Source: Bacteroidaceae bacterium
GTDB lineage: Bacteria; Bacteroidota; Bacteroidia; Bacteroidales; Bacteroidaceae
Length of the DNA stretch: 44,199 nt
NCBI GenBank assembly: GCA_024398515.1
Contig: JAKSIZ010000018.1
Coordinates: 1 to 44,199, forward strand
Reading direction: 5' to 3'
Shown: positions 33,119 to 40,623 of the stretch, in pieces
Position numbering within the stretch: position 1 is the stretch's first letter
Layout: every line of letters starts with the position of its first letter
Notes under the pieces: model-generated
What the model saw: only the letters and a program-made list of their open reading frames with translations
The model's database searches: none
Told to the model about the DNA's origin: nothing
Translations under genes and position numbers: made by a program

Positions 33119-34600
33119 ATGGCAAAAGAACTAAAAGATTTAACGAAAAGAGCGGATAACTACAGCCAGTGGTACAATGACCTTATAGTCAAGGCCGACC
33201 TTGCTGAGCAGTCTGCTGTGCGTGGCTGCATGGTAATCAAGCCATACGGCTATGCTATCTGGGAAAAGATGCAACGTCAGCTCGACGACATGTTCAAGCA
33301 GACTGGTGCAGTTAATGCTTACTTCCCATTACTTATTCCAAAATCATTCCTTTCACGCGAAGCAGAGCACGTTGAAGGCTTTGCAAAGGAGTGTGCTGTT
33401 GTGACGCATTACCGTTTGAAGACAAACGAAACTCACGATGGAGTAGTTGTTGACCCTGAAGCAAAACTCGAAGAAGAACTAATCATTCGCCCGACTTCCG
33501 AGACAATAATATGGAATACGTATAAGAATTGGATACAGTCATGGCGCGATCTGCCTTTGATGTGCAATCAGTGGTGCAACGTGATGCGCTGGGAAATGCG
33601 TACTCGTCCGTTCCTCCGCACGTCTGAATTCCTGTGGCAAGAAGGTCATACAGCCCATGCAACACGCGAAGAAGCTGAGAAGGAAGCACAGCAGATGCTG
33701 AAGGTTTATGCAGACTTCGCCGAGAATTATATGGCAGTTCCTGTAGTACAAGGCGTAAAAAGCGAGACTGAACGCTTTGCCGGCGCTCTCGACACATATA
33801 CAATCGAGGCAATGATGCAGGACGGAAAAGCATTGCAAAGTGGTACAAGTCATTTCCTCGGACAGAACTTTGCAAAGGCTTTCGACGTGAAGTTCCTCAA
33901 TAAAGACAATAAAGAAGAATATGTTTGGGCAACAAGTTGGGGTGTAAGCACACGACTCATCGGTGCCCTCATAATGACACATAGCGACGATAACGGTCTC
34001 GTTCTTCCTCCTGCACTTGCACCTATTCAGGTTGTAATAATCCCAATTGCAGGCAAGGGAGAGCAGAAGGCGGCTGTCGATGCAGCATTGATGCCTGTTA
34101 TTGACAACCTAAAGAAGTCTGGCATTAGTGTTAAGTATGACGATGCAGACAACAAACGTCCAGGATTCAAGTTTGCTGATTACGAGTTAAAGGGTGTTCC
34201 TGTACGACTTGTACTCGGTGCAAGAGACTTGGAGAATGGCACAATTGAAGTTATGCGCCGTGACACTCTTGAAAAGGAAACAGTTCCATTCGTAGGAATT
34301 GAAGAATATGTTAAGAATCTTCTTGATGACATCCAGAAGAACATGTTGGCAAAGGCAAAGGCATGGCGCGACAGCATGATTTACGAATGTGATGACTATG
34401 AGGAGTTCAAGGAAAAGGTAAAGAACGGTGGTTTCTTCCTTTGCCACTGGGATGGCACAGCCGAAACAGAAGCAAAGATTAAGGAAGATACACAGGCAAC
34501 AATCCGTTGCGTACCATTCGGCTATGAGCAAACTCCAGGCGTTGATATGGTAACTGGCAAGCCAAGCAAGGCAAGAGTTATAATTGCAAGAAGTTATTAA
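33119..34600 (+). CDS. proS: Prolyl-tRNA synthetase (short, archaeal/eukaryotic-like type)
   Basis: A 493-residue class II synthetase that charges tRNA-Pro. It is the shorter type without the bacterial editing insertion (INS) and with a C-terminal extension. Class II motif 2 region reads [27 protein letters not shown] (motif around residues 141-167), preceded by [11 protein letters not shown]. The anticodon-binding domain starts near residue 300 ([15 protein letters not shown]), and the chain ends in the typical aromatic RVIIARSY. It is monocistronic with its own promoter. Confidence 0.97.
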   Translation: MAKELKDLTKRADNYSQWYNDLIVKADLAEQSAVRGCMVIKPYGYAIWEKMQRQLDDMFKQTGAVNAYFPLLIPKSFLSREAEHVEGFAKECAVVTHYRLKTNETHDGVVVDPEAKLEEELIIRPTSETIIWNTYKNWIQSWRDLPLMCNQWCNVMRWEMRTRPFLRTSEFLWQEGHTAHATREEAEKEAQQMLKVYADFAENYMAVPVVQGVKSETERFAGALDTYTIEAMMQDGKALQSGTSHFLGQNFAKAFDVKFLNKDNKEEYVWATSWGVSTRLIGALIMTHSDDNGLVLPPALAPIQVVIIPIAGKGEQKAAVDAALMPVIDNLKKSGISVKYDDADNKRPGFKFADYELKGVPVRLVLGARDLENGTIEVMRRDTLEKETVPFVGIEEYVKNLLDDIQKNMLAKAKAWRDSMIYECDDYEEFKEKVKNGGFFLCHWDGTAETEAKIKEDTQATIRCVPFGYEQTPGVDMVTGKPSKARVIIARSY

Positions 34601-34649
34601 TAGAACATTGTAAATAAAATATTAAATTGTTAAATTGTAAATTAAGATC

Positions 34650-35351
34650 ATGATTTATTCAACAGAAGTACAAAACATGTGCTGTGTTGCCAAAGGTCCA
34701 AACCACGGACCAGCTCCAATTCCTGAAGAAGGAAAGTGGGTAAAGGCAAAAGAGATAAAGGATATCTCTGGTATGACACACGGAATCGGTTGGTGCGCTC
34801 CTCAGCAGGGTGCATGTAAACTCTCACTGAACGTAAAGGACGGTATCATCGAAGAGGCTCTCGTAGAGACTATCGGTTGTTCAGGTATGACTCACTCAGC
34901 CGCTATGGCATCTGAAATCCTTCCTGGTAAAACCCTCCTCGAAGCATTGAACACAGACCTTGTTTGCGATGCAATCAACACTGCAATGCGTGAACTCTTC
35001 CTTCAGATTGTCTATGGACGCACTCAGTCTGCTTTCTCTGAAGGCGGTCTTACTATAGGTGCTGGCCTCGAAGACCTTGGTAAGGGATTCGTTTCACAGG
35101 TAGGAACACTCTATGGCACAAAGGCAAAGGGTACTCGTTACCTCCAGTTGACAGAAGGATACATCACAAAGATGTTCCTCGACAAGAACGACCAAGTATG
35201 TGGTTATCAGTTTGTCCACATGGGTAAACTGATGGATGCTCTCAAGAAAGATATGAGTAATGCCGACGCTATAAAGGCTGCAACCGGAACTTACGGTCGC
35301 ACGACTGAAGAGCAAGGTGCTGTTAAATCTATTGACCCACGTAAAGAATAA
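34650..35351 (+). CDS. NifU-like iron-sulphur scaffold-type protein (partner of GGGtGRT)
   Basis: A 233-residue protein resembling the N-terminal scaffold domain of NifU/IscU. The conserved core is GACKLSLNVKDGIIEEALVETIGCSGMTHSAAMASEILPGKTLLEAL, with cysteines in GWCAPQQGACK and TIGCSG available as metal ligands (written here in parts: residues about 48-95). The C-terminal half (AGLEDLGKGFVSQVGTLYGT onward) is less familiar. It is immediately followed, after 5 nt, by a GGGtGRT-family gene; this pairing recurs in Bacteroidetes and Clostridia. The cargo or client is not known. The name reflects fold similarity only. Confidence 0.75.
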   Translation: MIYSTEVQNMCCVAKGPNHGPAPIPEEGKWVKAKEIKDISGMTHGIGWCAPQQGACKLSLNVKDGIIEEALVETIGCSGMTHSAAMASEILPGKTLLEALNTDLVCDAINTAMRELFLQIVYGRTQSAFSEGGLTIGAGLEDLGKGFVSQVGTLYGTKAKGTRYLQLTEGYITKMFLDKNDQVCGYQFVHMGKLMDALKKDMSNADAIKAATGTYGRTTEEQGAVKSIDPRKE

Positions 35352-35356
35352 CGACT

Positions 35357-36364
35357 ATGCGCGAAGTAAAATTTGAATCTCAGGACCGTCGTATGAAGCA
35401 GGTACTCGCTGCTTTAAACGCAAACGGCATTGCTTCAGTTGAAGAAGCTGAACAGATATGTGAACAAGCAGGCCTTGATCCTTACAAGACTTGTGAAGAA
35501 ACTCAGATGATATGCTTCGAAAATGCAAAGTGGGCATACGTCTGTGGTAGTGCAATTGCAATTAAGAAGTGTTGCAAGAATGCTGCTGATGCTGCCGAGG
35601 CAATCGGTATTGGTCTTCAGGCTTTCTGCATTCCTGGCTCTGTTGCTGACGATCGCAAGGTTGGTCTCGGCCATGGAAACCTTGCTGCACGCCTTCTCCG
35701 CGAAGAGACTCAGTGCTTTGCATTCCTTGCAGGCCACGAAAGTTTCGCTGCTGCTGAAGGTGCAATCAAGATTGCAGAAATGGCAAACAAGGTACGCAAG
35801 AACCCATTGCGCGTTATCCTTAACGGTCTCGGAAAGGATGCTGCAATGATTATCAGCCGTATCAATGGCTTTACATATTGCCAGACTCAGTTCGACTATT
35901 ATACAGGTAAGGTTGAAGTCATCAACCGCACAGCTTATAGCGATGGACCTCGTGCAAAGGTTAATTGCTATGGTGCCGACGATGTTCGCGAAGGTGTTGC
36001 AATTCTTTGGCTTGAGGATGTTGACGTGTCAATCACGGGTAACTCTACAAACCCAACTCGCTTCCAGCACCCAGTTGCAGGTACTTACAAGAAGGAACGC
36101 ATCCTTGCTGGTAAGCCATACTTCTCAGTAGCATCAGGTGGTGGTACGGGTCGTACACTTCACCCAGACAACATGGCTGCAGGTCCTGCATCTTATGGTA
36201 TGACTGATACTCTCGGCCGTATGCACTCTGACGCTCAGTTCGCTGGTTCTTCTTCAGTTCCTGCACACGTTGAGATGATGGGCTTCCTCGGTATGGGTAA
36301 CAATCCAATGGTAGGTTGCACAGTTGCTTGTGCCGTAAACGTTGCTCTTGCACTGTCTAAGTAA
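35357..36364 (+). CDS. GGGtGRT family protein, unknown function
   Basis: A 335-residue protein carrying the motif that names the family, ASGGGTGRTLHPDNMAAGP (around residues 257-275). It is rich in cysteines for a cytoplasmic protein (EQICEQAGLDPYKTCEETQ, VCGSAIAIKKCCKN, VGCTVACAVN), which would fit metal or iron-sulphur binding, and it has no signal peptide. It lies 5 nt after the NifU-like gene and is followed by a strong terminator, so the two form a closed operon. No catalytic assignment is possible from sequence; a role in metallocofactor handling is inferred from the partner gene. Confidence 0.85.
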   Translation: MREVKFESQDRRMKQVLAALNANGIASVEEAEQICEQAGLDPYKTCEETQMICFENAKWAYVCGSAIAIKKCCKNAADAAEAIGIGLQAFCIPGSVADDRKVGLGHGNLAARLLREETQCFAFLAGHESFAAAEGAIKIAEMANKVRKNPLRVILNGLGKDAAMIISRINGFTYCQTQFDYYTGKVEVINRTAYSDGPRAKVNCYGADDVREGVAILWLEDVDVSITGNSTNPTRFQHPVAGTYKKERILAGKPYFSVASGGGTGRTLHPDNMAAGPASYGMTDTLGRMHSDAQFAGSSSVPAHVEMMGFLGMGNNPMVGCTVACAVNVALALSK

Positions 36365-36386
36365 GTTTAGGCTATACATCAATACC

Positions 36387-36424
36387 AATCTCCTACAGCC
36401 TTTTGGTTGTAGGAGATTTTTTTG
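36387..36424 (+). terminator. Strong intrinsic terminator after the GGGtGRT operon
   Basis: AATCTCCTACAGCC (36387-36400) pairs with GGTTGTAGGAGATT (36405-36418), 14 pairs with one G-U, loop TTTT, followed by a T run to about 36423. Confidence 0.95.
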
Positions 36425-36480
36425 TTCCTTCGCGTTTCATACCGTTGTTTGCGCTGATGTGAAGCAGTGTTTGCTATGAG

Positions 36481-36628
36481 GCGAACATCAGACTTTCATG
36501 GGACGAGCTTTATAACCGAGGGAAAACTGCTACAGTTTTCGAGTGGAAACTGCTACAGTTTTCAAGTCAAAACTGCTACAGTTTTTTTCCTACTATAAAG
36601 GTCGTTCTTAAAAAGCATTACGCTCATG
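36481..36628. repeat. Triple-palindrome element E (inverted orientation)
   Basis: Palindromes AAAACTG-CTA-CAGTTTT at 36523-36539, 36546-36562 (first base changed) and 36569-36585, period 23. The loop is the reverse complement of that in B and C, and the arms are also swapped: the right arm read on the minus strand (GCGTAATGCTTTTTAAGAAC) matches the left arm of element C. So this copy is inserted in the opposite orientation. It lies in the 525-nt gap between the GGGtGRT gene and the acyl-CoA synthetase; 36629-36780 shows nothing else. Confidence 0.9.
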
Positions 36629-36791
36629 CCATGAAAGCAAACAACTCAAGCATTGCCATCGAGCTATTGTTACTTGCCAAAGCAAGAAATGGTGAAAAAC
36701 AGGTTCATGTATTTCCCAAGAAAAGGATGCCATTTCATCTCACATTGTATATTTTTTTTGTTTTTGTGTTCAAAAAGTTAAGATGATATAC

Positions 36792-36848
36792 TTTTTTGCA
36801 CAAAAACATTTGGTTTTGTGCAAAAAAAGTAATAATTTTGCACAAAAA
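36792..36848 (+). promoter_or_regulatory. Promoter with three TTTTGCACAAAA operator-like sites
   Basis: The word TTTTGCACAAAA occurs at 36794-36806, inverted at 36814-36826, and again direct at 36836-36848, with centres 20 and 22 bp apart (same helix face). A promoter TTTG (36809-36812), 20 nt, TAATTTTG (36833-36840) is woven through them: the -33 box lies between sites 1 and 2, and the -7 box runs into site 3. This looks like a repressor operator controlling the acyl-CoA synthetase. The regulator is not in the window. Confidence 0.6.
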
Positions 36849-36889
36849 TAAGAAAAACGTGCATATTACATTATTACAAATTGACTAAA

Positions 36890-38566
36890 ATGGCTATACC
36901 TAAGAAAGAAGATATCGGCAGTCTCAACCAATTGATTGAACAGAGTATTAAGTTGAATTGGAACCGTCAGGCATTGACAGATTATCAAGGCTCAACTTGC
37001 TGCTATTGCGACGTGGCGCGTAAAATCGTGAAACTTCACATCCTGTTTGAGGAATGTGGACTTGAGCGTGGCGACAAGGTCGCACTTTGCGGCAGGAACA
37101 GCGTCAACTGGGCTGTAGCATTCTTTGCAACGCTGACGTATGGTGCTGTCGCAGTTCCACTGCTACATGAGTTCACGGCAGAACAAATTCACAACTGCGT
37201 GAACCATAGCGATGCTAAGATATTGTTTGTAGGCGACTTTGTAAAAACGATTATTTCTCCAGACGAAATGCCAAAACTTGAAGGCATTATCAACCTACCC
37301 GACTTCTCATTACACACATGCAGAACGGAGAAATTACACGATGCACGCGAACATCTGAACGAACTTTTCGGCAAACGCTGGCCAAAAGAGTTTACCGAGG
37401 ATTGCTTTAATATATATAAGGAACAAGATCCTGATGAATTGGCACTGATAAACTATACAAGCGGTACGACGGGACATTCAAAAGGTGTAATGCTCCCTTA
37501 TCGTGCCCTTTGGAGCAATTATATCTTTGCAGACAGTGTCATGGGCAAATATCTACATGCTGGCGACAAGATAATCAGCATACTTCCACTGGCTCACATG
37601 TATGGCATGGCGTATGAACTCATCTACGAAACTATAGTAGGTTGCCATATTTCATTCCTGAACCGTACACCTTCACCAGCTATTATACTTAAGGCTTTCA
37701 GTGAAATAAAACCACGCATCATTATCTCCGTACCACTTATATTGGAGAAAATAATAAAGAAAAAGGTTCTGCCGTCGTTACAGACAAACAGAATGAGAGT
37801 GCTTCTAAACACACCTGGCATCAATAAAAAGATTCGCGACAAGATATGCGAACAGATGAAAGAGATGTTTGGTGGCAATTTCTACGAAATAATTATTGGT
37901 GGTGCAGCCATGAGTCAAGAGGTAGAATCGTTCCTTTGCAAAATCAATTTCCCTATGACAATTGGTTATGGAGCAACGGAATGTGCACCGATTATATGCT
38001 ATGAAGACTGGCAAGAGTTTGTTCCAGGCAGTTGCGGAAAGTGTGTAATCAACATGGAATTGAAGATTATAAGCAGTGACCCACAGAATATTCCAGGCGA
38101 AATTCTTGTACGAGGCTTGAACGTAATGCTCGGTTATTACAAAGACGAACAGCTTACAAAAGAGGCTATCGACGAAGAAGGATGGTTCCACACGGGTGAC
38201 CTCGGAGTTATCGACAGCAAAGGAAATGTCTTTATTAAGGGGCGCAGTAAGAACATGCTACTTGGCGCAAACGGACAGAACATCTATCCAGAAGAGATAG
38301 AAGACAAACTTTCTTCGATGGCTCTCGTTGCAGAATGTGTTGTAGTTCAACGTGAAGATAAGTTGGTTGGACTTGTTTTCCCTGATTTCGACGAAGCAAA
38401 GAAACTTGGACTTGAAGACTCTGACCTTGAAAGCGTGATGAAAGAAAACATGGCTGAACTCAACAATGAGCTTCCTTCATACTGCAAGTTGTCGAAGATT
38501 GAAATACGCAACGAGGAGTTCTCGAAGACTGCAAAGAACAGCATCAGGCGATTCCTTTATTCATAG
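36890..38566 (+). CDS. Long-chain acyl-CoA synthetase-like AMP-binding enzyme
   Basis: A 558-residue member of the ANL adenylate-forming superfamily, which activates a carboxylate (likely a fatty acid) as acyl-AMP and then thioesterifies it to CoA. Signature motifs are the P-loop-like NYTSGTTGHSKGVMLPYRAL, GYGATECAPIICYEDW (A5), GWFHTGDLGVID (A7), and FIKGRSKNMLLGANGQNIYPEEIE (A8, at about residues 445-468). The final catalytic Lys is probably in FSKTAKNSIRRF. The start ATG at 36890 was chosen over a TTG three codons upstream. It ends 5 nt from the convergent DUF4296 gene. Its promoter carries an operator-like array. Confidence 0.9.
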   Translation: MAIPKKEDIGSLNQLIEQSIKLNWNRQALTDYQGSTCCYCDVARKIVKLHILFEECGLERGDKVALCGRNSVNWAVAFFATLTYGAVAVPLLHEFTAEQIHNCVNHSDAKILFVGDFVKTIISPDEMPKLEGIINLPDFSLHTCRTEKLHDAREHLNELFGKRWPKEFTEDCFNIYKEQDPDELALINYTSGTTGHSKGVMLPYRALWSNYIFADSVMGKYLHAGDKIISILPLAHMYGMAYELIYETIVGCHISFLNRTPSPAIILKAFSEIKPRIIISVPLILEKIIKKKVLPSLQTNRMRVLLNTPGINKKIRDKICEQMKEMFGGNFYEIIIGGAAMSQEVESFLCKINFPMTIGYGATECAPIICYEDWQEFVPGSCGKCVINMELKIISSDPQNIPGEILVRGLNVMLGYYKDEQLTKEAIDEEGWFHTGDLGVIDSKGNVFIKGRSKNMLLGANGQNIYPEEIEDKLSSMALVAECVVVQREDKLVGLVFPDFDEAKKLGLEDSDLESVMKENMAELNNELPSYCKLSKIEIRNEEFSKTAKNSIRRFLYS

Positions 38567-38571
38567 CACAT

Positions 38572-39531
38572 CTACAACTTTTTAGGCAGAACGACATCTT
38601 TGGGTGCTCTCTTCCTTGGAAGAGTGTTAGTTGGTGCTTTCAGCATTTTGCGCATCATCTTTGAACTGTCTTTGGCATTCAAATTCTTGATGGTGTCTTT
38701 CTGTGGTTCTTCCCTTTTCGATGGCAAAGTTGTTTCAGTAGAATCGTTATCGGCCACTTGTTGAGATGGAGTTGTAACTTGATGGCAACGAATAAGACGT
38801 ATATTGTTTAAGAATATAAGTTTAAGTGTTGTTGTGGTTTCATTAAGATTCTTGTTCTGAAGGATGAACCCAGATATCGATTTTATCTTCAAGTCGGGAC
38901 TTGCTTCGAGCGTTATGCTTTGATAGGCATCCATTGAAAATGTAGTGACGGTATGAATAACACTGTCATTGTTATACTTGATGGCAAGCATCGCAGTAGC
39001 ATTTCGAAAACCGTCTTGATAGTGGAACTTGGGATTAAATTCAAGGATGAACTTATCTCCTGCATGATATGATGAGTCGGCAGCATACTTGAAAGCGATA
39101 TAATTATAAGGTTTGTAACTCGTCAGTACCGAGAATTTATTCTCACGCCAAATGTTTGACGTATCACCATTTGCACTAAAGTCCGAGTAACGATTAAAGT
39201 CAGAGACATCTGCACCAAGGCTCAAAGCCTCATTGCTAAGGCGTTCATGTATGTTTTCGTAAATCTTATGCAATTCGTCAGAATGGCGTAGATAATAGAT
39301 CATCGAACTGTCAAATTCCTCTTGCGTAACACCATATTTCTGCAATACTGCCTTAGAATATACATATTCATTATAGTCGTATTTGTCCTCACCATAAGAA
39401 CTTGCATACTGCGCTTTATGCAAGTCGTAGAGCAAATCTTCCATCGTTCCGGCAGTGAGATGTGGAATGTCGCGAACACATGAGGCAAATGCAATGAGTG
39501 CCAATGTGATGACGGTGAGGATTTTCTTCAT
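38572..39531 (-). CDS. DUF4296-type lipoprotein
   Basis: A 319-residue exported protein with a lipoprotein signal (MKKILTVITLALIAFASC, Cys at residue 18). An N-terminal helical domain of about 110 residues (MEDLLYDLHKAQYASSY, LQKYGVTQEEFDSSMIYYLRH) fits the DUF4296 family, which is often found beside lspA in Bacteroidales. The middle resembles a beta-sandwich, and the last 70 residues are low complexity and strongly basic (KREEPQKDTIKNLN..RKRAPKDVVLPKKL). It is likely anchored in the outer or inner membrane. Function unknown. It is convergent with the acyl-CoA synthetase and downstream of lspA. Confidence 0.8.
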   Translation of the reverse strand: MKKILTVITLALIAFASCVRDIPHLTAGTMEDLLYDLHKAQYASSYGEDKYDYNEYVYSKAVLQKYGVTQEEFDSSMIYYLRHSDELHKIYENIHERLSNEALSLGADVSDFNRYSDFSANGDTSNIWRENKFSVLTSYKPYNYIAFKYAADSSYHAGDKFILEFNPKFHYQDGFRNATAMLAIKYNNDSVIHTVTTFSMDAYQSITLEASPDLKIKSISGFILQNKNLNETTTTLKLIFLNNIRLIRCHQVTTPSQQVADNDSTETTLPSKREEPQKDTIKNLNAKDSSKMMRKMLKAPTNTLPRKRAPKDVVLPKKL

Positions 39532-39562
39532 TGTACTTTATGGTTTTGAGGTTTTTACTACC

Positions 39563-39591
39563 CTAAGAGTTCGATTATTCGAGAATTCGAG
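39563..39591 (-). repeat. 28-bp intergenic repeat, copy 2
   Basis: On the minus strand it reads CTCGAATTCTCG followed by AATAATCGAACTCTTAG and matches the block at 5966-5993. It sits in the 63-nt gap between lspA and the DUF4296 gene. The role is unknown. Confidence 0.5.
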
Positions 39592-39594
39592 GTG

Positions 39595-40224
39595 CTAACT
39601 CGTCAACTCCTTTCTCAACGATATTTTGGAAAGTTCTTTCCTATAAAATATAAGGAGTGCGACGATTCCACACGAGATTGACGCGTCGGCGAAGTTGAAT
39701 ACAGGCGAGAAGAAAACAAAATGTTCGCCTCCGACCATTGGCATCCACGTTGGCCACGTCGTGTCAATAATTGGGAAGTAGAACATATCAACAACCTTTC
39801 CCATAAGCATCGGCGCATATCCATTGCCGAAATCAACAGTGCTCGCGATTTCAAATGGAGTTGACATTGTGAATATCTGCCCATAGACCAAACTATCCAC
39901 AATGTTACCTGCTGCTCCGGCAAGCACCAACGAGAGACAGACGATATATCCTGTCCGTGCATGTGACTTTATCTGTTGCACGATGTAATAGCCTACAACG
40001 ATGACAGCAACTATACGGAATATCGAAAGGAACAGTTTCCCAAACACTTCCATTCCGAATGCGGCACCGTTGTTCTCGATAAATGAAATATAAAACCAGT
40101 CAAAGACGTGTATGCTTTCATGCAAATGCATATTCGTCTTAACCCAAACCTTTATGATTTGGTCCACAAAAAGCACGGCAATAAAGATTATTATTGCCAG
40201 CACTGCCTTGTTTCTTTTGCTCAT
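39595..40224 (-). CDS. lspA: Lipoprotein signal peptidase (signal peptidase II)
   Basis: A 209-residue inner-membrane aspartic protease that cleaves prolipoproteins before the lipidated Cys. Four hydrophobic segments are visible. Catalytic aspartates fall in the family motifs GAAGNIVDSL (first Asp) and FSPVFNFADASISCG (second Asp). The start at 40224 (MSKRNKAVLAIII) was chosen because the longer frame to 40287 runs back into the dksA-like gene. Compared with many LspA proteins it has a longer loop (FDFG..PIIDTTWPTW region), as is usual in Bacteroidetes. It follows the dksA-like gene by 7 nt. Confidence 0.95.
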   Translation of the reverse strand: MSKRNKAVLAIIIFIAVLFVDQIIKVWVKTNMHLHESIHVFDWFYISFIENNGAAFGMEVFGKLFLSIFRIVAVIVVGYYIVQQIKSHARTGYIVCLSLVLAGAAGNIVDSLVYGQIFTMSTPFEIASTVDFGNGYAPMLMGKVVDMFYFPIIDTTWPTWMPMVGGEHFVFFSPVFNFADASISCGIVALLIFYRKELSKISLRKELTS

Positions 40225-40231
40225 GCCACTA

Positions 40232-40612
40232 CTATCTTTTCTCGCCAAGTTTATCCTCAATGCAAGTTGTAGCATGAGGCACGGCACGAAGTCTTTCCTT
40301 TGGAATCAGTTTTCCTGATATGCGACTGATGCCGTAAGTCTTGTTGTTAATGCGAACCAATGCTGCTTCGAGTCCTTGGATAAACTTCTGCTGGCGTGCA
40401 GCCATATTCATCAGTTCTTCCTTGGTCTGCGCTGTACTTCCCTCTTCAAGAATCTTGTAAGTCGGAGAAGTGTCAATCACATCATTGCCATCCTTGTTCA
40501 TAAGGACGTTCTTCATTTGTTCGTAGTCGCGTTTTGCCAAGGCAATTTTCTCATTTATCAACTGCCTGAACTCCTCAAGTTCAGCGTCGGAATACCTTGT
40601 CTTCTCTGCCAT
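40232..40612 (-). CDS. DksA/TraR-like protein without the zinc-finger cysteines
   Basis: A 126-residue protein with the coiled-coil N-terminus (about residues 8-75, ELEEFRQLINEKIALAKRDYE) and the C-terminal DksA signature SGKLIPKERLRAVPHAT. DksA-type proteins bind in the RNA polymerase secondary channel and tune transcription with ppGpp. Of the four zinc-finger cysteines, none is in the expected place: the usual YGIC reads YGIS, and only a single Cys (TTCIEDK) follows. The fold may be held without zinc, as in Cys-poor DksA variants. It is 11 nt after ileS, in the conserved ileS-dksA-lspA order. Confidence 0.88.
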   Translation of the reverse strand: MAEKTRYSDAELEEFRQLINEKIALAKRDYEQMKNVLMNKDGNDVIDTSPTYKILEEGSTAQTKEELMNMAARQQKFIQGLEAALVRINNKTYGISRISGKLIPKERLRAVPHATTCIEDKLGEKR

Positions 40613-40623
40613 AATTGTAGGAA

